Shown piece by piece: positions 27,911 through 35,848 of a DNA stretch of 64,000 nucleotides. The notes beneath the pieces were generated by a model. That model did not search any database and had not been told where the DNA came from. It saw nothing but the letters and a program-made list of their open reading frames with translations. The stretch comes from Prevotella sp. (lineage in GTDB: Bacteria; Bacteroidota; Bacteroidia; Bacteroidales; Bacteroidaceae): the NCBI GenBank assembly GCA_017557185.1, contig JAFZAP010000114.1, forward strand, positions 55,809-119,808, read 5' to 3'. The position numbers and the translations under genes are program-made. Within the stretch, counting starts at the first letter, position 1; every line of letters starts with the position of its first letter.

Positions 27911-28534
27911 ATGGCATTACTAAGCAAACAAAATAAAGAGGCTTTGACCAACCCGTTGAACCTCGACCACCCGATACTTGTACAGGTACTGGGTATCTGC
28001 TCGGCGCTCGCCGTCACAAGCCAGCTGAAGCCTGCCATTGTGATGGGACTTGCCGTTACGGTGATTACGTCTTTTGCCAACGTCATCATCTCGCTCATCC
28101 GCAACACCATTCCCAACCGCATCCGCATCGTGGTACAGCTGGTGGTGGTGGCTGCTCTCGTAACAATCGTCTCTCAGATTCTGAAGGCTTATGTCTACGA
28201 TGTCAGCGTGCAGCTCTCTGTGTATGTAGGTCTGATTATCACCAACTGTATCCTGATGGGACGCCTCGAGGCCTTCGCCATGCAAAACAAGCCTTGGCCG
28301 TCGTTCCTCGATGGTGTTGGTAATGGTCTGGGCTACGCTATGATCCTGATCATTGTCGGTGCTCTGCGCGAGTTCTTTGGACGTGGCTCTCTGCTGGGCT
28401 TCCAGATTATTCCTCAGGGTGCTTACGATCTAGGCTACTTCAACAATGGAATGATGACTATGCCGGCTATGGCGCTCATCCTTGTGGGTTGTGTCATCTG
28501 GGTACATCGTGCATATTTTTATAAGGAGAAATAA
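27911..28534 (+). CDS. nqrD: Na+-translocating NADH:quinone oxidoreductase subunit D
   Basis: 207 residues, six membrane helices, NqrD/RnfE family (NPLNLDHPILVQVLGICSALAVTSQ; ITNCILMGRLEAFAMQNKPWPSFLDG with the conserved Cys). With NqrE it forms the inverted-repeat pair that holds the intramembrane iron centre through one Cys in each of two half helices per subunit. Tight spacing on both sides (4 and 3 bp). Confidence 0.96.
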   Translation: MALLSKQNKEALTNPLNLDHPILVQVLGICSALAVTSQLKPAIVMGLAVTVITSFANVIISLIRNTIPNRIRIVVQLVVVAALVTIVSQILKAYVYDVSVQLSVYVGLIITNCILMGRLEAFAMQNKPWPSFLDGVGNGLGYAMILIIVGALREFFGRGSLLGFQIIPQGAYDLGYFNNGMMTMPAMALILVGCVIWVHRAYFYKEK

Positions 28535-28537
28535 GTT

Positions 28538-29164
28538 ATGGAACACGCAATATCATTATTCTTCCGTTCGATATTTGTCGACAACATGATCTTTGCCTTC
28601 TTCCTTGGCATGTGCTCTTATCTGGCCGTGTCGAAGACGGTGAAGACATCATTGGGCCTGGGTATGGCCGTCACGTTTGTGCTCTTTGTCACGGTGCCTG
28701 TCGACTATCTGTTGCAAACTAAAGTGCTCGGCCCCGACTGTCTAGTCGAGGGTGTCGACCTGAGCTATCTCTCGTTCATTCTCTTCATTGCTGTCATCGC
28801 CGGCATGGTGCAGCTGGTTGAGATGGTTGTCGAGAAGTACTCTCCGTCGCTCTATGCTGCACTTGGAATCTTCCTACCTCTTATCGCTGTGAACTGCGCT
28901 ATCATGGGTGCTTCGCTCTTCATGCAGCAGCGCATTCTGCTTGATCCCTCCAACTCACAGGCTATCACCTCTGTCTGGGACGCTATCGTCTATGCCATCG
29001 GTTCCGGACTTGGCTGGACCCTCGCTATTGTGCTTCTGGGTGCTATCCGTGAGAAGATGCAATACTGCGATGTGCCAAAGCCTCTGCAGGGATTGGGCAT
29101 TACGTTCATTACCGTAGGCCTCATGGCTATGGCTATGATGTGCTTCAGTGGACTCAGTATTTAA
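28538..29164 (+). CDS. nqrE: Na+-translocating NADH:quinone oxidoreductase subunit E
   Basis: 208 residues, six membrane helices, NqrE/RnfA family. [23 protein letters not shown] and [18 protein letters not shown] carry the conserved cysteines for the iron centre shared with NqrD. The opposite topology of D and E is a family trait. The 36-bp gap before nqrF is a TCAATT-type tandem repeat. Confidence 0.96.
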   Translation: MEHAISLFFRSIFVDNMIFAFFLGMCSYLAVSKTVKTSLGLGMAVTFVLFVTVPVDYLLQTKVLGPDCLVEGVDLSYLSFILFIAVIAGMVQLVEMVVEKYSPSLYAALGIFLPLIAVNCAIMGASLFMQQRILLDPSNSQAITSVWDAIVYAIGSGLGWTLAIVLLGAIREKMQYCDVPKPLQGLGITFITVGLMAMAMMCFSGLSI

Positions 29165-29200
29165 TTTTCAATTGTCAATTCTCAATTTTCAATTTGAAAT
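29165..29200 (+). repeat. Degenerate octamer repeat (TTTTCAAT / TGTCAATT) in the nqrE-nqrF junction
   Basis: TTTTCAAT, TGTCAAT, TCTCAAT, TTTCAAT are tandem variants filling almost the whole junction up to the nqrF ATG. Confidence 0.75.
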
Positions 29201-30466
29201 ATGGCACAGTTTATAGCATATAGTATTGGAGTTTTCCTATTGGTAATACTCCTTTTGGTGATCGTCCTGCTGGTGGCAAAGAAATATCTGTCACCATCGG
29301 GCAACGTGAATATTACTGTCAATGGTGATCGCACTCTCAACGTCGCTCAGGGCAACAATCTCATGGCAACGCTCAACGAGAACGGCATCTTCCTTCCTTC
29401 TGCATGCGGTGGTAAGGCTAGCTGCGGACAATGCAAGGTGCAGGTACTTGAGGGTGGGGGAGAGATCCTCGACTCCGAGCGTCCCCACTTCTCTCGCAAG
29501 GAGATAAAGGAAGGATGGCGTCTCGGTTGTCAATGCAAAGTGAAAGGCGATCTTAGCATACACGTCAACGAAAGCATTCTTGGTGTCAAGGAATATGAGT
29601 GTACCGTTATCTCCAACAAGAACGTGGCTACATTCATCAAGGAGTTCAAGGTGCAGCTGCCTCCGGGCGAGCACATGGACTTTATTCCCGGCTCCTATGC
29701 TCAGATTAAGATTCCTGCCTTCGATTGTGTCGACTACAACGACTACGACCGCGATCTCATCACTCCAGAGTATGTTCCTTCGTGGGAGAAGTTCAAGATG
29801 TTCGACCTGAAGTGTAAGAATCCAGAGCCTACCATTCGCGCTTACTCGATGGCCAACTATCCTGCTGAGGGCGATGTGTTCATGCTTACCGTTCGTATCG
29901 CGACACCGCCGTTTAAGCCCGACAAGAGTGGATTCATGGAGGTGAATCCGGGTATTGCTTCGTCGTATATCTTCTCGCTGAAGCCTGGCGATAAGGTTAT
30001 CATGTCGGGTCCCTTTGGTGACTTCCATCCGCACTTCGACTCGAAGCGTGAGATGATCTGGGTTGGTGGTGGTGCCGGTATGGCTCCGCTGCGCGCACAG
30101 ATCATGCATATGACGAAGACCCTCCATACAACGGATCGCGAGATGCACTACTTCTACGGAGCACGCGCCCTGAACGAAGTGTTCTATCTCGACGACTTCC
30201 TTGGATTGGAGAAGGAATTCCCCAACTTCCACTTCCACCTCGCTCTCGACCGTCCCGATCCTGCTGCCGATGCTGCTGGTGTGAAGTACACTCCGGGCTT
30301 CGTGCATCAGGTCATGTACAACACTTACCTGAAGGACCACGAGGCTCCCGAGGATGTGGAATACTACATGTGCGGTCCCGGCCCGATGTCGAATGCTGTC
30401 GTTCAAATGCTCGACTCGCTCGGTGTAGAGCCCGAAAGCATTATGTATGATAACTTTGGTGGATAA
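29201..30466 (+). CDS. nqrF: Na+-translocating NADH:quinone oxidoreductase subunit F
   Basis: 421 residues. One N-terminal membrane helix (GVFLLVILLLVIVLLVAKKY) precedes a 2Fe-2S ferredoxin domain with ligands Cys69, Cys75, Cys78 and Cys110. The FAD/NADH reductase domain follows (RAYSMANYP for FAD, GGGAGMAPLR for NADH, YYMCGPGPM near the end). It is the entry point for electrons from NADH. Last gene of the operon; a 16-bp perfect hairpin terminator follows. Confidence 0.97.
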   Translation: MAQFIAYSIGVFLLVILLLVIVLLVAKKYLSPSGNVNITVNGDRTLNVAQGNNLMATLNENGIFLPSACGGKASCGQCKVQVLEGGGEILDSERPHFSRKEIKEGWRLGCQCKVKGDLSIHVNESILGVKEYECTVISNKNVATFIKEFKVQLPPGEHMDFIPGSYAQIKIPAFDCVDYNDYDRDLITPEYVPSWEKFKMFDLKCKNPEPTIRAYSMANYPAEGDVFMLTVRIATPPFKPDKSGFMEVNPGIASSYIFSLKPGDKVIMSGPFGDFHPHFDSKREMIWVGGGAGMAPLRAQIMHMTKTLHTTDREMHYFYGARALNEVFYLDDFLGLEKEFPNFHFHLALDRPDPAADAAGVKYTPGFVHQVMYNTYLKDHEAPEDVEYYMCGPGPMSNAVVQMLDSLGVEPESIMYDNFGG

Positions 30467-30485
30467 CGTCTCAAGTTAATCTAAT

Positions 30486-30529
30486 AAAATGTGGGAACAG
30501 GCACCTTGAAAGTCCTGTTCCCACATTTT
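30486..30529. terminator. Bidirectional terminator between nqrF and the His-rich gene
   Basis: AAAATGTGGGAACAGG / CCTGTTCCCACATTTT is a perfect 16-bp stem with a 12-nt loop and T-rich flanks in both directions. It serves two convergent genes. Confidence 0.9.
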
Positions 30530-30553
30530 GTTTTCCTCCCTTCGTATGCGTTG

Positions 30554-30838
30554 TTAGTTTACCGAATAGATGTATACCACATACAGTGTGATGCAGATTG
30601 CCAGGATGCACATCACAGCGAACATTATTTTCTTTAACGCCTTCCTTCTTTTCTTTGCGTTCAGGTTGCTGTTCTTGAATTGTTCAGCATCGTCTTTGTG
30701 TTTGTGCTTACTGCTGTGCCTATGCTTATGGCTACTCTTCTCACTCCCACTATCACTACTGCTATGCGAATGATGATGGTGGTGGTGATGATGAGTGTGA
30801 TTGTCTTGTTCGGTTTGACGTTTCTCTTCTTCAGCCAT
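30554..30838 (-). CDS. Small histidine-rich protein with C-terminal membrane anchor
   Basis: 94 residues. Residues 14-23 hold eight consecutive His; a second cluster (HKHRHSSKHKHK) follows, then a basic stretch and one C-terminal hydrophobic helix (IMFAVMCILAICITLYVVYIYSV). No signal peptide, so the His-rich part should face the cytoplasm with a tail anchor. I do not recognise a named family. Such His tracts bind Ni, Zn, Co or Cu, so a metal store or chaperone is possible. It lies downstream of the membrane pyrophosphatase gene on the same strand, past a hairpin, and converges with nqrF. A real gene is likely from the clean start, the membrane helix and the terminator. Confidence 0.7.
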   Translation of the reverse strand: MAEEEKRQTEQDNHTHHHHHHHHSHSSSDSGSEKSSHKHRHSSKHKHKDDAEQFKNSNLNAKKRRKALKKIMFAVMCILAICITLYVVYIYSVN

Positions 30839-30876
30839 AATAGTTTAAGCCGTTGTTTGTTTAGGTTTTTGGTAAA

Positions 30877-30915
30877 ACGTGGTGGAGCAGGACGGGAGGT
30901 CGAACTCCACCACGT
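30877..30915 (-). terminator. Hairpin after the pyrophosphatase gene
   Basis: Perfect 11-bp inverted repeat ACGTGGTGGAG / CTCCACCACGT with a 17-nt loop, 12 bp past the hppA stop. Only TTTTACC follows on the minus strand, so it may be a partial terminator that lets some transcription reach the His-rich gene. Confidence 0.65.
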
Positions 30916-30927
30916 GAGTATACTTTA

Positions 30928-33117
30928 TTAAATGAATGCTACTGTGAGGCCTGCCATCACGATGCTGACCATCGACATGAGTTTGATAAGGATGTTCAGC
31001 GACGGACCGCTGGTGTCCTTGAACGGGTCGCCGACCGTATCGCCGACGATCGTTGCCTTGTGGGCAAACGAACCCTTACCGCCGAAGTTTCCTTCCTCGA
31101 CATTCTTCTTGGCGTTGTCCCAAGCACCTCCGGCATTAGCCATGAACACGGCGAGCGTGAAGCCACCGGCCAAAGCGCCAACGAGCAGACCAAGTACACC
31201 GGCTACGCCCAGCAGGCAACCTACGATAATGGGGATGAGAATAGCGAGGATCGAGGGGAAGATCATCTCGTGCTGAGCTGCACGTGTGGAGATCTCAACG
31301 CAACGACCGTAGTCGGGAGTTCCCGTACCCTCGAGGATACCTGCAATCTCCTTGAACTGGCGACGCACCTCAACAACCATCTTCTGGGCAGCACGGCCCA
31401 CGGCTTCCATTGTAAGACCGCAGAACAGGAATGCAGCCATAGCACCGATGAAGGCACCCACGAGCACTTTCGGGTTCATCAGGTTCACTTGGAAGAAGTT
31501 CATGAAGTCGGGGATAGTGGCCTGAGCTGCGCTGATAATCTCGCCCTTCACGTTGGTCATCTCGGTACCTGCACGCTCCATAGCAATCTTGATTTCCTCG
31601 ATGTAGGAAGCAAGCAGAGCCAGAGCGGTGAGAGCAGCCGAACCGATAGCGAAGCCCTTACCTGTAGCAGCAGTGGTGTTGCCGAGAGCGTCGAGTGCAT
31701 CGGTACGATGACGCACCTCTTCACCCAGCTCGCTCATCTCAGCGTTACCACCAGCATTGTCGGCGATGGGTCCGTAAGCATCGGTAGCCAGCGTGATACC
31801 CAGCGTTGAGAGCATACCCACAGCAGCGATACCTACGCCATAAAGACCGTGTGCAAGGCTCTCGGAAGTCATCGAGAGATCGAATCCGTTAGCGCACAAG
31901 TAACTCATCAGAATAGCTACGCCAATCGTGATAACGGGGATGCAGGTAGAGATCATTCCCGTGCCGATACCCTTGATGATAACGGTTGCCGACCCCGTAA
32001 GCCCAGCTTCCGAAATCTTCTGAGTTGGCTTGTAGGAATGCGAAGTATAGTATTCTGTTGCCTGTCCGATAATCACGCCTGCAGCCAGACCGCTGATGAC
32101 AGAGAACGACAGACCGAGCCAGTTCTCAACACCGAGCAGATAGAGGATGGCGAAGGTTGCAACAGCGATGAGCACGGCCGAAACATTCGTACCCAGAGCA
32201 AGCGACTTCAGCAGGTCGCGCATGGAAGCGCCTTCCTTCGTGCGAACCAGGAAGATGCCGAGCAGCGACAGGAACACGCCAACGGCTGCGATGAGCATCG
32301 GAGCGATGACGGCCTTCAGCTGTGTCTCGCCTCCCACGGCTGCAAAGGCGGCAGCACCAAGGGCAGCGGTGGAAAGGATAGATCCGCAGTAGCTCTCGTA
32401 GAGGTCGGCACCCATACCTGCCACGTCGCCAACGTTATCACCCACGTTGTCGGCGATGGTAGCGGGGTTGCGGGGATCGTCCTCGGGAATATCAGCTTCC
32501 ACCTTACCCACGATGTCTGCACCTACGTCGGCAGCCTTGGTGTAGATTCCACCGCCGACACGAGCGAACAGAGCCTGCGTCGAAGCACCCATACCGAAGG
32601 TCAGCATCGTAGTCGTGATAGCGATGAGTGCGCCGTGCTCAAAGTGGTTCAGCACGACGAACCAGATAGCGATGTCGAGCAGACCGAGACCAACCACCGT
32701 CAGACCCATCACGGCACCCGAGCGGAAGGCAATCTTCAGACCAGCGTCGAGGCTCTTACGGGCAGCATTAGCGGTACGTCCGCTGGCGTATGTAGCAGTC
32801 TTCATTCCGAAGAAGCCAGCCAAGCCCGAGAAGAAACCACCGGTGAGGAATGCGAACGGCACCCATGGGTTCTGCACGTGCAGCACGTAGGCCATGAAGG
32901 CGAAAATTGCTGCCAAAGCGATGAACACATAAAGCACCACTTTGTATTGTTGTTTGAGGTAAGCCATAGCACCGTCGCGCACGTACTTAGCAATTTCACG
33001 CATGCGGGGAGTGCCTTCGTCGGCTTTGATCATACTCTTGAAGAAGAACCAGGCCATGCTCAGAGCTACGATAGAGGCTATGGGCACCAGCCAGAATACA
33101 GTTGGAATGTTGTTCAT
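30928..33117 (-). CDS. hppA: Membrane-bound ion-pumping pyrophosphatase (K+-dependent type)
   Basis: 729 residues, about 16 membrane helices. The pyrophosphate-binding segments are canonical: KAADVGADIVGKVEADIPED, DDPRNPATIADNVGDNVGD, and TDAYGPIADNAGGNAEMS. The motif GNTTAATGKG has Ala483 and Gly486, which marks the K+-dependent group; K+-independent enzymes carry Lys and Thr there. K+-dependent members include Na+- and Na+/H+-pumping enzymes of Bacteroidetes, so Na+ export is plausible but not proven by this reading. It may be co-transcribed with the porin upstream (93-bp gap). Confidence 0.95.
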   Translation of the reverse strand: MNNIPTVFWLVPIASIVALSMAWFFFKSMIKADEGTPRMREIAKYVRDGAMAYLKQQYKVVLYVFIALAAIFAFMAYVLHVQNPWVPFAFLTGGFFSGLAGFFGMKTATYASGRTANAARKSLDAGLKIAFRSGAVMGLTVVGLGLLDIAIWFVVLNHFEHGALIAITTTMLTFGMGASTQALFARVGGGIYTKAADVGADIVGKVEADIPEDDPRNPATIADNVGDNVGDVAGMGADLYESYCGSILSTAALGAAAFAAVGGETQLKAVIAPMLIAAVGVFLSLLGIFLVRTKEGASMRDLLKSLALGTNVSAVLIAVATFAILYLLGVENWLGLSFSVISGLAAGVIIGQATEYYTSHSYKPTQKISEAGLTGSATVIIKGIGTGMISTCIPVITIGVAILMSYLCANGFDLSMTSESLAHGLYGVGIAAVGMLSTLGITLATDAYGPIADNAGGNAEMSELGEEVRHRTDALDALGNTTAATGKGFAIGSAALTALALLASYIEEIKIAMERAGTEMTNVKGEIISAAQATIPDFMNFFQVNLMNPKVLVGAFIGAMAAFLFCGLTMEAVGRAAQKMVVEVRRQFKEIAGILEGTGTPDYGRCVEISTRAAQHEMIFPSILAILIPIIVGCLLGVAGVLGLLVGALAGGFTLAVFMANAGGAWDNAKKNVEEGNFGGKGSFAHKATIVGDTVGDPFKDTSGPSLNILIKLMSMVSIVMAGLTVAFI

Positions 33118-33165
33118 AAAATTTAAGTTTTAAAGTTTTAAGTTTAGAGTTTCAAGATTAGAGCA
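33118..33165 (-). repeat. Degenerate octamer repeat (AAAACTTA) before the pyrophosphatase start
   Basis: Read on the minus strand, ACTCTAA, ACTTAAA, ACTTTAAA and ACTTAAA units run up to the hppA start codon. It is of the same junction-repeat class as elsewhere in the window. Confidence 0.65.
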
Positions 33166-33210
33166 TTAAAGTGGGGCAGACATGGGCGCCTGCCCCTATG
33201 AAATACATAA

Positions 33211-34290
33211 TTAGAAGCGGAAATCGAGCTCCAGATCCACCAGGTTGTAGTTGCTGTGAGTAGCGCGCTCGTTGACGCGAGCATACTCAAAGTTCACCTG
33301 CAGGTTCTTTGAGAGCAGATAGTCTGCTCCCACTTCATAATATGTTTTGCTCGATGCCCAGGTCTTCTGATCGCGATAGCAGTCATAGCGGGCCTTGGCG
33401 TGCATCTTGTTCTTGATGATAGGAGCGATGGCGAGCGCATACCAACCATCAGCCTTGTCGCCCTTGTCCTTGTTTGCGGCAAAGCCCTGGCTGTGGATAT
33501 ACTCCGAACGAACCGTCCAGTCGTTCAGGGCATACTCGGCAGAAAGCGCATAGCGGTTCTTGCGTACGCTCTCGGTCTTGACGACGCTAAGACCTTCCAC
33601 TGTCTGCGTAGTGGTCATATAGCGCGTACCCGTCCATCCGAAAGCACCGATGCGCATACCCTTGATGGGCATCACCCACATTCCACCGATGATGTCCTTC
33701 TTGTTGTCCTTGTCCTTCGTGTTGATACCTTCACCGTTGAACACACCCACCTGGTAGTGCAGGAGGTTGCGACCGGTGTTGTCCTTCAGGAAGTCACCCT
33801 GAATCTGCAGACCGATGTCACGGCCGTTGCAGGAGTGCTCACCCGTACGATCGGAGAAGCCGGAGAGCTTCGAGACGGGTTGCGAGTACGACATGAAGCC
33901 CTGCGTGATGGGGTGCATGGGGTTCTCAAACGTGAACGGACGCTTGAACTGACCTGCCTTCACCTTGAAGTACTCATACTTCTGCCACTCGGCAAAAGCG
34001 TCGACAATGCGGGGCGATGAATTCAACGACGAAACGTTACCGTTCATCTGCAGCTGCATCTTCCAATACCAGTCCTGCTGGATGCGGCCTTCGAGAGCAA
34101 GACGTAACAGGCGCAGCTGGAACGAGTTCTCCTCGGCACCTTCCTTGTCGTGAGCTTGATACTGCACCATTCCGTAGCCCGAGAACTTCACGTTGTTCAC
34201 CCATGCAGGCAGTTCGACGGTTTTCTTTTCTTGTGCGCTTGCGGCCAGCGTCATTGCAGCCAGGAGCGCAATCATCATGATTTTTTTCAT
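33211..34290 (-). CDS. Outer-membrane porin, phosphate-selective porin O/P-like
   Basis: 359 residues. A signal peptide (MKKIMMIALLAAMTLAASAQ) is followed by a beta-barrel of alternating strands (FSGYGMVQYQAHDKEG, FQLRLLRLALEGRIQQDWYWKMQLQM, VKAGQFKRPFTFENP). The C-terminus LDFRF ends in Phe, the usual outer-membrane signal. The KAGQFKRPFT.E pattern is typical of the OprO/OprP-like group; the substrate is unknown. It is divergent from a second porin at 34636, each with a good -7 box. The pyrophosphatase gene lies downstream on the same strand. Confidence 0.87.
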   Translation of the reverse strand: MKKIMMIALLAAMTLAASAQEKKTVELPAWVNNVKFSGYGMVQYQAHDKEGAEENSFQLRLLRLALEGRIQQDWYWKMQLQMNGNVSSLNSSPRIVDAFAEWQKYEYFKVKAGQFKRPFTFENPMHPITQGFMSYSQPVSKLSGFSDRTGEHSCNGRDIGLQIQGDFLKDNTGRNLLHYQVGVFNGEGINTKDKDNKKDIIGGMWVMPIKGMRIGAFGWTGTRYMTTTQTVEGLSVVKTESVRKNRYALSAEYALNDWTVRSEYIHSQGFAANKDKGDKADGWYALAIAPIIKNKMHAKARYDCYRDQKTWASSKTYYEVGADYLLSKNLQVNFEYARVNERATHSNYNLVDLELDFRF

Positions 34291-34334
34291 ACTTTTTGTT
34301 TAATTATTGTTGTTATATGTTATATTCCAACCTG

Positions 34335-34366
34335 CAAAGATAAACAAAAGAATTGAAATGTCCAAA
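34335..34366 (-). promoter_or_regulatory. Consensus promoter of the minus-strand porin
   Basis: On the minus strand TTTG (34363-34366), 20 bp, TATCTTTG (34335-34342): an exact match to the -33/-7 pattern, 45 bp before the start codon. Confidence 0.7.
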
Positions 34367-34535
34367 TTTATTGCTCTTTTTCTGACTGACACGCCGCTCT
34401 GCACACTATTTGCGGAAACTCATTCTGATCATGAAGTGATAGGGGAATAGGCCGATTTCCGTCGGGAAACCGAACATAATTGTTCAAAACGGAAAGAAAA
34501 AAGGTAAAATATTTTCCAGATTGCAGAATTTTCCG

Positions 34536-34543
34536 TATCTTTG
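34536..34543 (+). promoter_or_regulatory. -7 element of the plus-strand porin
   Basis: TATCTTTG, identical to the box of the divergent porin. It lies 93 bp before the ATG at 34636, which rules out the upstream start at 34480. Confidence 0.55.
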
Positions 34544-34635
34544 CCGACAATTTGAAAGCATATGTCTCTGTATGCCCGTCAAAGAGAAAACACCCTTCTT
34601 GTGAAAAAGAATTGCAACAGGATACAAAACAATAC

Positions 34636-35712
34636 ATGATAATAATGAGAAGACAACACTTGAAAATTGCTGTGCTCGCCGTTGCGCTGGCTGCTTTGAG
34701 CAGTAGTGCGGCGATGGCGCAACAGGAAACCGACTGGATGAAGGACGTCACCAGTCGTGTCACCTTCAATGGTTATGCGCAGGCGGGCTATTCCTGGCAG
34801 AACACCAACAACACCAACCGCAACGACTTCAACCTGAAGCGTACGCTGCTCTGGGCGAAGGCCCGCATCACCGACCGCTGGTCGTTCCTCTTCATGCACG
34901 ACTTCTCGAGCGTCGTACAGGAATACTACACCGACTACCGCTTCTCCAACGATAAGTCGCTGACCGTCCGTCTGGGACAGTTCAAGCACAGCTACACGCT
35001 GGAGAATCCGCTATCGCCCACACAGCTCGAGCTCATCGACGTCTATTCGCAGGCGGTGCTTTATCTCGCCGGCGAAGGTCCCGATCCGCTTCACGGTGTC
35101 AACTATGGTCGCGATATGGGTCTGATGGCTTATGGCGACCTCTTCAATAGCCACCTGCACTATGAGCTTGCTGTGATGAACGGACAGGGCGTGAATCGCC
35201 GCGACGGCAACAAACATAAAGACTTCATCGCCCGTCTCGAAGTGAAGCCTGTCGACGGACTGCGCTTCGTGGTTTCAGGGCAGAAGGGTAAGGGTCATGC
35301 CATTGGTGAAGCCGATTGGAATCCCAGTGTGAAGACGGGTGACGATTATACGCGCGACCGCTATAGCATCGGAGCTGAACTGAAGACAGGAGCCTATGCG
35401 CCCGGAAAATACAAGGAGGCACGTCCTATCAGCCTTCGCACCGAGTGGTTGGGAGGTAAGGATGGTGATGTGGGCAGTCGTGGTGGCTATATCACCGCTT
35501 GCGTTCCCCTCGTCGAGGGCATCGATGTCATCGCAAGCGCCGACTATTACGATCGCAACACCTCGCTCGAATACGACCAGACGCAAGGCACGCTCGGACT
35601 GCAGTATTGGTTCTATAAGAAGTGCCGCGTACAACTACAGTACACCTACACGTGGAGTCAATTCCAGCAGGACTACAGCTGGTTACAGGCACAAGTGCAG
35701 TTCGCGTTTTGA
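34636..35712 (+). CDS. Outer-membrane porin, phosphate-selective porin O/P-like
   Basis: About 358 residues from the ATG at 34636 (34645 is also possible). The frame is open back to 34480, but that part precedes the -7 box and lacks a signal peptide. The signal peptide ends AAMAQQ. The barrel has TFNGYAQAGYSWQN, FLFMHDFSSVVQEYYTDYRF, VRLGQFKHSYTLENP and the C-terminal VQFAF. The LGQFK.SYTLENPLSP element matches the neighbouring divergent porin (AGQFKRPFTFENP), so the two are distant paralogues. A tandem repeat block and an SSS symporter follow. Confidence 0.85.
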   Translation: MIIMRRQHLKIAVLAVALAALSSSAAMAQQETDWMKDVTSRVTFNGYAQAGYSWQNTNNTNRNDFNLKRTLLWAKARITDRWSFLFMHDFSSVVQEYYTDYRFSNDKSLTVRLGQFKHSYTLENPLSPTQLELIDVYSQAVLYLAGEGPDPLHGVNYGRDMGLMAYGDLFNSHLHYELAVMNGQGVNRRDGNKHKDFIARLEVKPVDGLRFVVSGQKGKGHAIGEADWNPSVKTGDDYTRDRYSIGAELKTGAYAPGKYKEARPISLRTEWLGGKDGDVGSRGGYITACVPLVEGIDVIASADYYDRNTSLEYDQTQGTLGLQYWFYKKCRVQLQYTYTWSQFQQDYSWLQAQVQFAF

Positions 35713-35718
35713 CAATAT

Positions 35719-35845
35719 AGTTCCGAGTTCCTAGTTTCGAGTTCCTAGTTTCGAGTTTCTAGTTTCTAGTTTCGAGTTTCTAGTTTCGAGTTTCTAGTTT
35801 CGAGTTTCTAGTTTCGAGTTAAATCGTAAATCGTAAATCAAATAA
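35719..35845 (+). repeat. 14-bp tandem repeats plus TCGTAAA heptamers before the SSS symporter
   Basis: About seven units of TTTCGAGTTTCTAG (two early ones with TCC) fill 35719-35819. They are followed by TCGTAAA, TCGTAAA, TCAAATAAAT up to the start codon at 35849. Half-units (TTTCTAG / TTTCGAG) show that the 14-mer is itself a doubled heptamer. Confidence 0.85.
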
Positions 35846-35848
35846 ATT

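Larger units (their letters stand above)
34291..34635. other. Divergent porin intergenic region
   Basis: 345 bp without a gene. It carries the minus-strand promoter at 34335-34366 and the plus-strand -7 box at 34536-34543. A frame opening at 34480 toward the plus porin starts before that box and is therefore not the real start. Nothing else was recognised. Confidence 0.6.

Noticed and set aside
34480-34635. N-terminal extension of the plus-strand porin
   Set aside because: It begins upstream of the -7 box and would hide the signal peptide; the ATG at 34636 is preferred.
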